NCBI RefSeq assembly: GCF_030162935.1
Contig: NZ_JASAUZ010000034.1
Span: forward strand, 1 to 64,000
Direction: 5' to 3'
Source of the DNA: Comamonas halotolerans
GTDB lineage: Bacteria; Pseudomonadota; Gammaproteobacteria; Burkholderiales; Burkholderiaceae_C
Length of the DNA: 64,000 bases
In this document: one piece after another, positions 1 through 8,094 of the stretch
Numbering within the stretch: the stretch's first letter is position 1
How the letters are laid out: each line of letters starts with the position of its first letter
Position numbers and translations under genes: made by a program
Notes under the pieces: generated by a model
Databases searched by the model: none
Seen by the model: only the letters and a program-made list of their open reading frames with translations
Told to the model about the DNA's origin: nothing

Positions 1-837
1 ACCGAGCTCCAGCACCGAGCGCACTTGCGCGCTGGGGGCATGCAAGCGGGCGTGGTTCCACGAGGCTACGCTGATGCTGGAGGCAATTGCTTGGCGCTGT
101 GCCTCCAGGTGGCTGATGCTGTCGCTGCTTTCTGTGGCATCGATGCGGTGAAAGCGGATGGGGCTGTGTGCATAGCTGGGCAGCTCATTGCGCGCATCAA
201 AAATGACCAGCCGGTGGCGAGAGGGGGCTTGTGGCGCATCGCCTGTGCTTGCCTGCTCCTGCTCGTGTTCAAAGCGCAAGCTCAGGCCTTCATCGGCCAG
301 CAGGCGCAGCACGAAGTCAAGGTCGCTCTCGTGGTACTGCACGCGTGTGGGATAGGGCTTGAAGGCTTGCTGGGCCTGTATCTGAAAGCAGGCGTTGGGG
401 TAATCGGCAAAAATGTCCGCCAGGATGTCTGGCAGCGTTTGCTGACCCCAGACATAGCTGTCACGGCGCTGCGCAAGTGCCGCAAGCCAGGGCCTCAGAT
501 ACAGCCGGTGGCAGGCAAGGCCGCCGTCGCCGCCCAGGGCATCGCAACCTGTCAGCATGCCGTGCCAGGCCCGATAGCTGCCATCGGCTTTAAGCACGCG
601 CAGTGTCAGCTCCTGGCCAATGAGGGTGCCCGGGTCAAAACCTGCATCGGCGCACAGGGTGTCAATCTCGAATGCAAACAGTGCATTGATGCCTTCGCGA
701 CCACTCATGCGCTCGACAACCAGAGCCGGAGCTTGTGCACCATCAGGCAGCTGCAGCTGCAGCAATCGAGCGTGCTGGCGGGGCAGTGTGGCGCTAAGGT
801 TGCTGTGGCTCCATAAGGTCTCGGTGATGCTGGGCAT
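1..837 (-). CDS. vgrG: Type VI secretion spike protein VgrG/TssI (N-terminal part, cut by window edge)
   Basis: The frame is open from an ATG at 837 to the left edge, giving 279 residues without a stop; the C-terminal half lies outside. The translation has the VgrG beginning (a short beta-rich start followed by SGREGINALFAFEID) and, near residue 170, the family motif QYHESDLDFVLRLLADEGL, typical of the gp27-like hub domain. VgrG trimers form the puncturing tip of the T6SS tail tube and carry or recruit effectors. It lies 17 bp downstream of tssL on the same strand, so it is probably the distal gene of the tssJ-tssK-tssL arm. Because the end is missing I cannot tell whether it is an evolved VgrG with a fused effector domain, nor which effector follows it. 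Confidence 0.93.
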   Translation of the reverse strand, partial: MPSITETLWSHSNLSATLPRQHARLLQLQLPDGAQAPALVVERMSGREGINALFAFEIDTLCADAGFDPGTLIGQELTLRVLKADGSYRAWHGMLTGCDALGGDGGLACHRLYLRPWLAALAQRRDSYVWGQQTLPDILADIFADYPNACFQIQAQQAFKPYPTRVQYHESDLDFVLRLLADEGLSLRFEHEQEQASTGDAPQAPSRHRLVIFDARNELPSYAHSPIRFHRIDATESSDSISHLEAQRQAIASSISVASWNHARLHAPSAQVRSVLELG

Positions 838-854
838 GGGCGATCTGAATCAGG

Positions 855-1643
855 CTAGGGAAGGGTGATCGTCAGGTTGGCCTGCCGGGGGCCAAGCTGG
901 ATGATGTTCTGGTAGGTAGAAAGCGTGTCACGTGAGGTAGTGCCAAGGTGCGTTGACAAGCCAACGAAGGTGGCGAGGCCAATCAGCGAAAACACGGCTG
1001 CAACCACCCATTGAGGTGCTTCGCGTTTGAGAGCGTGGGAAATCAGATCAGGTAGCTGCCAATGTGGGGCGAAAGGTGCACGCTGACCCTTGATGCTGGT
1101 GATTTCATCGCCCAGGCGTGCGCTGAGGTAGGCGAGTTTTTCCTGACCATCAAGCATGTACTTGCCTTGAAAGCCAAGCAGGAGGCACATATGGAAGACT
1201 TCCATGGCTTGGACGCGTGGCGCTCCAAGCGTGCGCTGTTCTTCCAGCAGGTTGAAGAAATTTTCTCCGGCTAGCTGCTCGCCAAACAATGCCAACTGTA
1301 GTGGGCGACGCTCCCAGTCAGCATGTATGGGTGCCTCTGGGTTGGTCAGTATGAACTCGTCAACACTCGCACAGAACGCGTATTTTGCTGCGTATATCTC
1401 TTCGGCGCTGACACCTGCTTTGCGCGCATTGCGTTCAAAATCACTCAAGTAGCGCTGTATTTCTTGAAAAAAAGCGTCTGCTTGTGCAGGCGTGTTCTTG
1501 TTCTTGAGCAAGAACAGCATCACAAGCCCGTCATAAAGCAGGTCAAGCAAGCTGGTGGGGCCTTGACGAGACTCTCCTGATCGTGATGGTGCTAGCCCTG
1601 GGGGCAGTCCTGCAATGAGTGAGGGTGGTGCTTTGGTGTTCAT
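855..1643 (-). CDS. tssL: Type VI secretion baseplate/membrane complex protein TssL (DotU/IcmH family)
   Basis: The 262-residue product has DotU family hallmarks: DEFILT near residue 115, the LFGEQLAGENFF segment and LLLGFQGKY in the cytoplasmic helical domain, then one transmembrane helix close to the C-terminus (about residues 212-232). TssL is an inner-membrane component of the T6SS trans-envelope complex with TssM and TssJ and recruits the baseplate. The protein ends about 30 residues after the membrane helix, so it lacks the OmpA-like peptidoglycan-binding extension found in some TssL proteins; anchoring to peptidoglycan would need another partner. Its ATG overlaps the tssK stop by 4 nt (ATGA), implying translational coupling. 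vgrG follows 17 bp downstream. Confidence 0.95.
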   Translation of the reverse strand: MNTKAPPSLIAGLPPGLAPSRSGESRQGPTSLLDLLYDGLVMLFLLKNKNTPAQADAFFQEIQRYLSDFERNARKAGVSAEEIYAAKYAFCASVDEFILTNPEAPIHADWERRPLQLALFGEQLAGENFFNLLEEQRTLGAPRVQAMEVFHMCLLLGFQGKYMLDGQEKLAYLSARLGDEITSIKGQRAPFAPHWQLPDLISHALKREAPQWVVAAVFSLIGLATFVGLSTHLGTTSRDTLSTYQNIIQLGPRQANLTITLP

Positions 1644-2995
1644 GATGTAACAGCAATGAGTTCGATCTGGAGATCAGGAATACCGTTTGGCGTGTAGATG
1701 GCCACGCTTTGTGCTTGAAGCATGCGTTCGTAAAGCGGGCTGCGGGCGTCAAGCAAGAAGTAGCAAGCTCCAGGCTGAACTGGGATGGCTGGCGGTACTT
1801 GTGGCGCGTAGCTCAGTCGGACCCCTGGCATGGCCGAAAGTACGAGTTTGTCGACGTCATCTGGCGCACCCAGCTTGAGGCGCATCGGGATGGCCTCCAG
1901 CAATTCAGCACTTGGCATGCTTGCTTTGGCACTGAGATAGAACGCTGTCTTGCTGTCGATTTTTCCGGAGTCCAAATGGCCCACATGAAAGGAGCGGCGC
2001 GTTTCGGTCAGGGTGATAGCGAAATAGCGTGTCGAAATCACTGTGTCCAGCAGGTCGCGCAGGAGCACGTCGAGCGCAGCAAAACCGGGCCCAGGGTTGT
2101 CATGGTCGTAAGTGGGAAGGTCGGCCAAGGTGTGTGCCTTGGTGAAGGTCATCAAGCTTCCTGCCAGTGACAGCAGCTCTTGGAAGAGGCGCTCCGGATG
2201 CAGCGCAGGCTGGCGAAACAGGTGTGAGAGTGAAGCAAATGCTGCATTGGCGGTGTGTAGCAACCAGAACGACGCTATGTCTCCTGAGCGGAACTCGATG
2301 ATGTTCTTGCTCGGCTCTCGGTGATAGCCATAAAGCGAATTGACTTTAGCCTGCAGCATGTCAAGCAGTCTTCGCAATTGCTGGTAGATCACCGGACTGG
2401 CTTCAATCGATGCAGTGGGAGGAACAAAGGAGGTGTCAAATTCGAAGCCACCGGAGGTGCTGCGCCGGATTCGTACAACGGGTAGCGTTATGAGTTGGTC
2501 GCGAGGCTCGCTATCTGCAATCAGACGTACGTTTTTGCGAAGGTAGATGACTTCAGCATTGATGGCATTGGTGAAGAGGTCGCTGCAGTTCGTCGGCTCA
2601 TTGAAATAGCGCGTCATGGCCGTTTCGTTTGGGCTTGCGCGTTGTCCGCTGCTGTTGTTACCAAGTTCTTTGGTGGGAGGGAGGGCGAGATAGAAGGTGA
2701 ATTCAGCCTGATCGGGAGGCAGAGATTCCAGCGCAATTGCAGGTGGGAGCCTGTCGGCTCCTGGCGCAGAATATGGCTCGCCATCCGGGAAAATGACGGA
2801 CAGCTGCGTGGCGCGCAGCATGCCGCTTGCAAGCGCATCAAGATCAAAGGAAATCGAGCGCACGCCTCGATAATATGGGTGTAGAGAAAGCGCCGTATGG
2901 TGTAGACGAGACTCGTGATATGCGTCTTGTCTCTGAAAATGTTGGGGGCGCAAAAAAAGGCCTTCTCCCCAAAGAATTTTTGATGTGTAGCTCAC
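1640..2995 (-). CDS. tssK: Type VI secretion baseplate subunit TssK
   Basis: The 451-residue product begins with the TssK signature (KILWGEGLFLRPQHFQRQD near residues 6-24) and has the usual family length. TssK is a baseplate protein that connects the TssEFG wedge to the TssJLM membrane complex. The start chosen is GTG at 2995, because no ATG lies between it and the conserved N-terminal motif and the tssJ stop is only 28 bp upstream. No strong ribosome binding site is visible before it, so expression may depend on coupling to tssJ. The 3' end overlaps tssL by 4 nt. Confidence 0.94.
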   Translation of the reverse strand: MSYTSKILWGEGLFLRPQHFQRQDAYHESRLHHTALSLHPYYRGVRSISFDLDALASGMLRATQLSVIFPDGEPYSAPGADRLPPAIALESLPPDQAEFTFYLALPPTKELGNNSSGQRASPNETAMTRYFNEPTNCSDLFTNAINAEVIYLRKNVRLIADSEPRDQLITLPVVRIRRSTSGGFEFDTSFVPPTASIEASPVIYQQLRRLLDMLQAKVNSLYGYHREPSKNIIEFRSGDIASFWLLHTANAAFASLSHLFRQPALHPERLFQELLSLAGSLMTFTKAHTLADLPTYDHDNPGPGFAALDVLLRDLLDTVISTRYFAITLTETRRSFHVGHLDSGKIDSKTAFYLSAKASMPSAELLEAIPMRLKLGAPDDVDKLVLSAMPGVRLSYAPQVPPAIPVQPGACYFLLDARSPLYERMLQAQSVAIYTPNGIPDLQIELIAVTS

Positions 2996-3023
2996 GTTTG
3001 GAAAAATTACGCTGTGAAATATT

Positions 3024-3650
3024 TCACGAGGTTGAAGGACATTTGACTGAAAGAAGGCTTTTCCAGTCTGTGTTGGCCTGCAATTTTTGATTTGGAGATT
3101 GCGAAGCCTGGATGCTACCGCGGGTTGCAGTCATCGCACAAGAATGAATGCCGACTAATATTCCAGTCTTCTCTGATTTCTCCGCATCAAAAATAATTCG
3201 CCAACGCTGCGGTGACGGTGAATAAAAAAGAGTGACGATGCCAACGTATTTTGCCTGTCGTGGAACTTTTGTTATCACATCGTAGCTTTGGCCAGGAGAC
3301 AGTGTGACCTCTTCCACTGCTACCAAATTATTTGCAAGTAATTCACGATCTTTGTCAGGTTGAATGAAGGCGTCATAAGGAGCAAGCCAGAAGGCGTTGG
3401 CGTCTTTGAGGTGATAGATGCGTACAACAACAGCCTGTGCTCTTTGTTTTTCATCGGAGTTGAGGTTGTTGCCCGCCTGTATCTGTAGCGGTATAGGGCG
3501 CGGGGGCTTCTGTTCCTCCGGGACTTCGGTTTGGGCGATGCCCATGATCTTTAGTGCAGCACTCCCAACAGCCGCTACAGGGGTCGAGCAACCTGTGAGC
3601 AAGGCAGTGGAGATGGAAGCAATTGTTAACAAGTGTGCTGTTTTTTTCAT
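3024..3650 (-). CDS. tssJ: Type VI secretion outer-membrane lipoprotein TssJ
   Basis: The product has 208 residues. Residues 1-20 form a lipoprotein signal peptide with a lipobox ending LLTGC, so Cys21 is the predicted lipidated residue. The mature part contains the TssJ pattern: VRIYHLKDANAF, a stretch ending VEEVTLSPGQSYDVITKVP, and YVGIVTLFYSP before the C-terminal beta strands. TssJ anchors the T6SS membrane complex to the outer membrane and contacts TssM. It is the first gene of the minus-strand arm and faces the divergent arm across an AT-rich spacer, so its promoter should lie in 3651-4190. The C-terminal roughly 45 residues are longer than in compact TssJ proteins; I see no recognised domain there. 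Confidence 0.9.
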   Translation of the reverse strand: MKKTAHLLTIASISTALLTGCSTPVAAVGSAALKIMGIAQTEVPEEQKPPRPIPLQIQAGNNLNSDEKQRAQAVVVRIYHLKDANAFWLAPYDAFIQPDKDRELLANNLVAVEEVTLSPGQSYDVITKVPRQAKYVGIVTLFYSPSPQRWRIIFDAEKSEKTGILVGIHSCAMTATRGSIQASQSPNQKLQANTDWKSLLSVKCPSTS

Positions 3651-4193
3651 GGTTTGTATTTAGTCGCCGCGGCAAATCGCACTTTTGAATTAATCGATTT
3701 TATAAAGCACTCCAGTGCTTCCGGCTATCTATTGCTTCTGCTGGATCCTTATATTGGGATAGATCAATTTTTTCTAATTTCATTGAAATATAACGGTGCA
3801 AAAATCTTGATTTCAGTCAATTTCGACACAGAGAGCCTGCCATATTGGCTTTCTTGGATGCTTGCTAAATTAAATTAACAATATGTAAGGGATTTAGACT
3901 GAATTTATTTGTTAATCAAGGTTAAATATTTTTGATGCTGGGCAATTATTTTGTCTAAATATTGTTTCTATATGTTTTTTTGTGAATGTATTGCAACAAA
4001 AGAAGAGAGTCTCATATGTTAGATTCCTTCCTGTTCACGCTTGAGCTGCTGATGTTTAATCAAGTATTTAATCTGCGCCGAATTTCTTTCTTTAATTTGA
4101 AAGGCGATTCTTGCTGAATGGTTGATTATTTTTTTTCAGCGCAAATCAAGATAGCAAGCGTTCTTTTATTTGGTAAGTGGTGAGATTAAATTT
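3651..4193. promoter_or_regulatory. AT-rich divergent control region between the two T6SS arms
   Basis: No plausible gene is visible in this 543-bp stretch. It is clearly richer in A and T than its flanks, with runs such as those around 3880-3990 and 4120-4140. It must hold the promoters for tssJ on the left and for the TPR lipoprotein/tssB operon on the right. I looked for a sigma-54 GG-N10-GC element; the nearest candidate near 3845-3865 has 11 rather than 10 intervening bases, so I do not call it. AT-rich divergent regions of this sort are often bound by H-NS-type silencers, which is inference only. Confidence 0.6.
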
Positions 4194-4784
4194 ATGTTGA
4201 AGCTGAAAATTTCCTGCGTAGCTCCAGTCTTGCTTTGTGCTGGTCTTTTGAGTGGCTGTGCAACGACATCCATTGATGGATCCAATTCGGCAGACCAGAT
4301 TTATGCACAGAGGATGTCCGATGCAGATGAGTTGATGACGACCGGCAAGCGTGACGCGGCCATTCTGGCCTACGAAAAAATTGCGGCTGATAACCCAACA
4401 CAGGGCGCACCATGGGCAAAGGTCGCTCAGATTCATTTTGAACAAGGCCACTACAGCCAGGCCATCGTCGCTGCTGAGGAGACGCTGCGACGTGATCCTG
4501 CCAATCGCGAAGCAAAGAGCGTGACTGCGGTTGGGGGACTGAGACTGGCTGTTCGCTCATTGGAAGAGTTGCGCAATGACGCTGAACTGGCCGGAGATGC
4601 CAAGACAGACGCTGTGAAACTTGCACTGATGTTGCGCGAGACCTTGGGGCAGCCCGTATTGGAGCCAGCCAAGAAGAAAGCACCTGTTCGCCGTAGCCCA
4701 GTTCAACGTGCACCTGCTGCTCCAAAACCTCAGCCAGCTGCTGCGCCAAAGCCTACTGGTAATCCGTTTGGCAACTTGCAGTAA
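4194..4784 (+). CDS. TPR-containing lipoprotein, T6SS-associated
   Basis: The 196-residue product starts at ATG 4194; the longer frame from TTG 4170 would put charged residues ahead of the signal peptide. Residues 1-21 look like a lipoprotein signal with lipobox LLSGC and lipidation at Cys22. The middle (about residues 40-110) has helix pairs in TPR style: GKRDAAILAYEKIAADNPTQGAPWAKVAQIH and HYSQAIVAAEETLRRDPANREA. The last 45 residues are rich in Ala, Pro and Lys, like a flexible linker or peptidoglycan-facing tail. It is the first gene of the tssB-tssC-hcp operon, 60 bp ahead of tssB. A role as an envelope accessory factor of the T6SS is inferred from position; the biochemical role is unknown. 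Confidence 0.85.
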   Translation: MLKLKISCVAPVLLCAGLLSGCATTSIDGSNSADQIYAQRMSDADELMTTGKRDAAILAYEKIAADNPTQGAPWAKVAQIHFEQGHYSQAIVAAEETLRRDPANREAKSVTAVGGLRLAVRSLEELRNDAELAGDAKTDAVKLALMLRETLGQPVLEPAKKKAPVRRSPVQRAPAAPKPQPAAAPKPTGNPFGNLQ

Positions 4785-4844
4785 TTGCATGTTTTGCAAC
4801 TGACGGTCTAACTAGGGTAAGCCTGCATTCTTGAAGAGATCTAT

Positions 4845-5357
4845 ATGGCAACTAAAAAACAAAGCATTCAAAAGCGACTGCAAAAAGTTCGCCCCCCTCG
4901 GGTGCAACTGACTTACGACGTTGAGCTGGGTGACGCGATTGAGAAGAAGGAGTTGCCTTTTGTGGTGGGGGTAGTGGCCGACTTGGCGGGGCAGTCCGAA
5001 AAAGATTTGCCCAAGCTTAAAGAGCGCAACTTCGTCAACATTGATAGAGACAACATTGATGATGTGATGAAAGGAATTGCACCTCGCGTTGCGTTCAAGG
5101 TCCAGAACAAGCTTGATGAGTCGTTGGGTGGATCCATAGCTGTGGATCTGTCTTTCAACTCCATGGACGATTTTTCGCCTGAAGCGGTGGTGTCACAGGT
5201 TGAGCCTTTGCGCAAGCTGCTCGAGGCTCGCTCCAAGCTGGCGGATCTTCGTAATAAGTTGGCGGGTAATGACAAGCTTGAAGAGCTTTTGGCTGATGTC
5301 TTGAGCAATACAGAGGCGTTGCAGACGCTGAGTTCTTCCAAGAAGCAAGGTGAGTGA
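4845..5357 (+). CDS. tssB: Type VI secretion contractile sheath small subunit TssB (VipA)
   Basis: The 170-residue product shows the ImpB/VipA pattern: a basic N-terminus, then VRPPRVQLTYDVELGDA, LPFVVGVVADLAG, and in the middle KERNFVNIDRDNIDDVM. TssB and TssC form heterodimers that polymerise into the cytoplasmic contractile sheath that drives the Hcp tube outwards. The length is normal. tssC starts 9 bp after the stop with a good GAGGAA binding site, the expected tight pairing. The ATG at 4845 follows a GAAGAG-like binding site. Confidence 0.97.
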   Translation: MATKKQSIQKRLQKVRPPRVQLTYDVELGDAIEKKELPFVVGVVADLAGQSEKDLPKLKERNFVNIDRDNIDDVMKGIAPRVAFKVQNKLDESLGGSIAVDLSFNSMDDFSPEAVVSQVEPLRKLLEARSKLADLRNKLAGNDKLEELLADVLSNTEALQTLSSSKKQGE

Positions 5358-5366
5358 GGAAAAATT

Positions 5367-6854
5367 ATGAGCAACCAGACTGTTGCAGCCGCTCAGCCTC
5401 AGGTGGAGTCCGTCGCAGAAATCGATATGCTCGATCAGATTGTCGAGCAAAGTAAAGTTGCCAAATCTGATGCAGAGCATGCACGTGCCCGGGATATTGT
5501 GAGTGAGTTAGTGGCACAGGTGCTTGATGGCAATGTGCTGGTGTCCGACAACTTATCGGCGACCCTTGATGCACGTGTTGCAGAGCTTGATCAACTCATT
5601 TCTGATCAGCTCAGCGCTGTCATGCATGCACCTGAATTCCAGAAAATGGAAAGCACATGGAGAGGGTTGGACTATCTGTGCAAGGAGTCCAATACCGGTG
5701 CCATGCTCAAAATCCGTGTGATGCATGCTACCAAGCGTGATCTGGTTCGAGACTTCAAATCAGCCATCGAGTTTGACCAAAGCGCGATGTTCAAAAAAGT
5801 CTACGAAGAGGAGTTCGGCACATTTGGTGGAGCGCCTTTTGGAACATTGATTGGTGATTACGAGATCACGCGCCAGCCAGAGGATATGTACTTCTTGGAG
5901 CAGATGTCGCACGTTGCCGCGGCTTGCCATGCTCCGTTTATTTCTTCTGCTTCGCCTGAATTATTGGGCTTGGAAAGCTTTGCCGACCTGGGGCGTCCTC
6001 GTGATATGGCGAAGGTGCTTGATACGGTTGAATACACAAAGTGGAAGTCATTCCGGGAATCTGAGGACTCGCGCTATGTGGGCCTGACTCTCCCGCGTTA
6101 CTTGGGGCGGTTGCCATACGATCCCAAGCAAGGGACTGTGGTGGATAGCTTCAACTTCGTGGAAGACGTTGATGGCACAGACCATTCCAAATACCTCTGG
6201 TGCAATGCTGCTTGGGCGTTTGCCACGCGTTTGACCGCTGCATTTGACGATTTTGGTTGGTGTGCGGCAATCCGTGGTGTGGAAGGTGGGGGCTTGGTTG
6301 AGGATCTACCTACACATACCTTCAAGACCGATCAAGGGGAAGTGGCTCTGAAGTGCCCGACAGAGATAGCTATTACTGACCGCCGGGAAAAGGAGCTCAG
6401 CGATCTTGGTTTTATTCCGCTGGTTCATTGCAAGAACACAGACTACGCGGCATTTTTTGGCGCGCAATCTGTGCAGAAGCCCAAGAAATACAACACGGAC
6501 AGTGCAAACGCCAATGCGGTGCTGTCTGCCCAGTTGCAATACATCTTCTCAGTCTCGCGTGTTGCTCACTATTTGAAAGCAATGATGCGCGACAAGATCG
6601 GTAGCTTTGCTTCTGCCCAGAACGTGGAGAGCTTTCTCAATAGATGGGTTTCTCAATACGTTCTGCTAGACGACAACGCAACCCAGGAGCAAAAAGCGCA
6701 ATTGCCTTTGCGTGAGGCATCTATTCAGGTCATGGAGGTGCCAGGAAAACCTGGTGTCTATCGCTCCGTTGCATTCCTGCGTCCCCACTTCCAGCTTGAC
6801 GAATTGTCGATTTCCTTGCGACTCGTAGCTGATCTGCCAAAGGCAGCTGGCTGA
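5367..6854 (+). CDS. tssC: Type VI secretion contractile sheath large subunit TssC (VipB)
   Basis: The 495-residue product matches the EvpB/VipB family throughout: MESTWRGLDYLC near residue 95, FGGAPFGTLIGDYE near 150, ARLTA-like FATRLTAAFDDFGWC near 285, and the conserved end SIQVMEVPGKPGVYRSVAFLRP with FQLDELSISLRLVADLP. It is the main sheath protein, pairing with TssB; the ClpV ATPase recycles contracted sheath. It sits between tssB (9-bp gap) and hcp (116-bp gap). The length is as expected and no disruption is visible. Confidence 0.97.
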   Translation: MSNQTVAAAQPQVESVAEIDMLDQIVEQSKVAKSDAEHARARDIVSELVAQVLDGNVLVSDNLSATLDARVAELDQLISDQLSAVMHAPEFQKMESTWRGLDYLCKESNTGAMLKIRVMHATKRDLVRDFKSAIEFDQSAMFKKVYEEEFGTFGGAPFGTLIGDYEITRQPEDMYFLEQMSHVAAACHAPFISSASPELLGLESFADLGRPRDMAKVLDTVEYTKWKSFRESEDSRYVGLTLPRYLGRLPYDPKQGTVVDSFNFVEDVDGTDHSKYLWCNAAWAFATRLTAAFDDFGWCAAIRGVEGGGLVEDLPTHTFKTDQGEVALKCPTEIAITDRREKELSDLGFIPLVHCKNTDYAAFFGAQSVQKPKKYNTDSANANAVLSAQLQYIFSVSRVAHYLKAMMRDKIGSFASAQNVESFLNRWVSQYVLLDDNATQEQKAQLPLREASIQVMEVPGKPGVYRSVAFLRPHFQLDELSISLRLVADLPKAAG

Positions 6855-6970
6855 TTCTCGGTTGCTATTTGCGCGTAAGTGCGCGTGGCCTTTTTCCCCG
6901 GCAAGTTCCACTCATGGACCCTGCCTTTCCTCGAGCGTTTGTTTGTTTTTTTGTTGATTAGGAGATATGC

Positions 6971-7474
6971 ATGAAGGACATCTACGTTAAGTTCAGTGGC
7001 CCCAATATCAATGGGGAATCGCAGGACAAGGACCACAAGGACTGGATTGAAGTCGATTCGTGGTCACACAAGATTGTGCAGCCTCGATCTGCCACGGCTT
7101 CGACCTCTGGTGGTCACACCGCCGAACGTTGTGAGCATGGTGAAATGGTCTTCACAAAGGCTTTGGACGTTGTCAGTCCTTTGCTTTATCAGCACGCTTC
7201 CGGTGGTACCACGTTTGACGAGGTTGCTATCGAGTTCTACCGTGCTGACGGTGAAGGCAAGCGCGTACGCTATCTGGACATCAAACTCAAGTATGTCTTG
7301 ATCGCCAGTGTGACCCCCTTGGTGAAGACGGAAGGCGTACCTACCGAGGACTTCTCGCTGAAGTATGCGGCTGTGCAGTGGACTTACACACAGCAGAAAA
7401 TCGGTGGTAACCAAAGCGGTAACTCCAAGGGCGCATGGAGTCTCACTAAAAACGATAAGACTTACACAGTCTAA
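6971..7474 (+). CDS. hcp: Type VI secretion tube protein Hcp (TssD)
   Basis: The 167-residue product has Hcp1 family features: an N-terminus KDIYVKFSGPNINGES, the central SGGHTAERCEHGEMVFTK stretch, and QWTYTQQKIGG near the end. Hcp forms hexameric rings that stack into the secreted tail tube and can carry effectors in the lumen. The ATG at 6971 follows a strong GGAGA site. An intrinsic terminator lies 8 bp after the stop, which would let hcp be made in excess over the baseplate genes downstream, as the stoichiometry of the tube demands. Confidence 0.97.
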   Translation: MKDIYVKFSGPNINGESQDKDHKDWIEVDSWSHKIVQPRSATASTSGGHTAERCEHGEMVFTKALDVVSPLLYQHASGGTTFDEVAIEFYRADGEGKRVRYLDIKLKYVLIASVTPLVKTEGVPTEDFSLKYAAVQWTYTQQKIGGNQSGNSKGAWSLTKNDKTYTV

Positions 7475-7482
7475 ATCGCTAC

Positions 7483-7550
7483 AACCTGGGGTCAGTGCAG
7501 CCAGACCAGTCAAGTGCTGTCGTTGCTGCATTGAAGTCCCAGGTTTTTTT
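7483..7550 (+). terminator. Intrinsic terminator after hcp
   Basis: An 8-bp perfect stem AACCTGGG (7483-7490) / CCCAGGTT (7538-7545) is followed by a run of T to 7550. An inner TGCAGC/GCTGCA pairing (7495-7500 with 7524-7529) extends the structure. tssE starts only 21 bp after the T-run, so downstream genes depend on read-through or a promoter I cannot see. Confidence 0.8.
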
Positions 7551-7570
7551 ATGGCAGGGATGTTGCGAAC

Positions 7571-8065
7571 ATGAATGGTTTCGAACCCGGACTATTCGAT
7601 AAGCTTTTTGTTGATGAAGTGAACTCACCTTCAGCAGTCCTTAGGAGGATGTCGGTAGAGGAGATGAAAGTCGTAGTGGCTCGAGATCTGGAGTCTTTGC
7701 TCAACAGCCGGATTAGCTTGGGGGAGGACGACTTTGAGCTGTACCCGCAATGTCGGTTATCGATTCTGACGTATGGAGTCGCAGATTTTGCGGGTATGAG
7801 TCTGGCCAACTATTACGACCGCATCAACATTTGCAAGTCCTTGCAAAACGCTATCGCTCGTCATGAGACTCGTTTGTGCCAGGTAGAGGTTTCTTTGGTT
7901 GGTACGAAAAGCGCAGTAAGCAGTGTTTTGTGCTTCAACATCTCTGCCTTGTTGCAGCTGCCTGGAATGCGCGAACCGGTCAACTTTGATGCCATGTTGC
8001 AGCCAACCACTCTCCAGTATTCGGTTTCCAAGGCTAGGCCTAAACCTAAGCCTGCAGGCCATTGA
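7571..8065 (+). CDS. tssE: Type VI secretion baseplate subunit TssE (gp25-like)
   Basis: The 164-residue product carries the gp25/TssE pattern: an N-terminal LFDKL, a region RDLESLLNSR near residue 40, YPQCRLSILTYGVADF near residues 57-72, and a C-terminal region ending in a basic KARPKPKPAGH tail. TssE is a wedge component of the baseplate and nucleates sheath assembly, comparable with phage T4 gp25. It lies between hcp and tssF, with 29 bp before tssF, the usual order. The ATG at 7571 is the only good start; no strong binding site is visible in front of it. Confidence 0.93.
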   Translation: MNGFEPGLFDKLFVDEVNSPSAVLRRMSVEEMKVVVARDLESLLNSRISLGEDDFELYPQCRLSILTYGVADFAGMSLANYYDRINICKSLQNAIARHETRLCQVEVSLVGTKSAVSSVLCFNISALLQLPGMREPVNFDAMLQPTTLQYSVSKARPKPKPAGH

Positions 8066-8094
8066 AGCACAGGCAATTAATACCTCATTTTTAG

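Noticed and set aside
3838..3870. Possible sigma-54 promoter in the T6SS spacer
   Set aside because: The GG and GC elements are 11 rather than 10 bases apart and the flanking consensus is poor.
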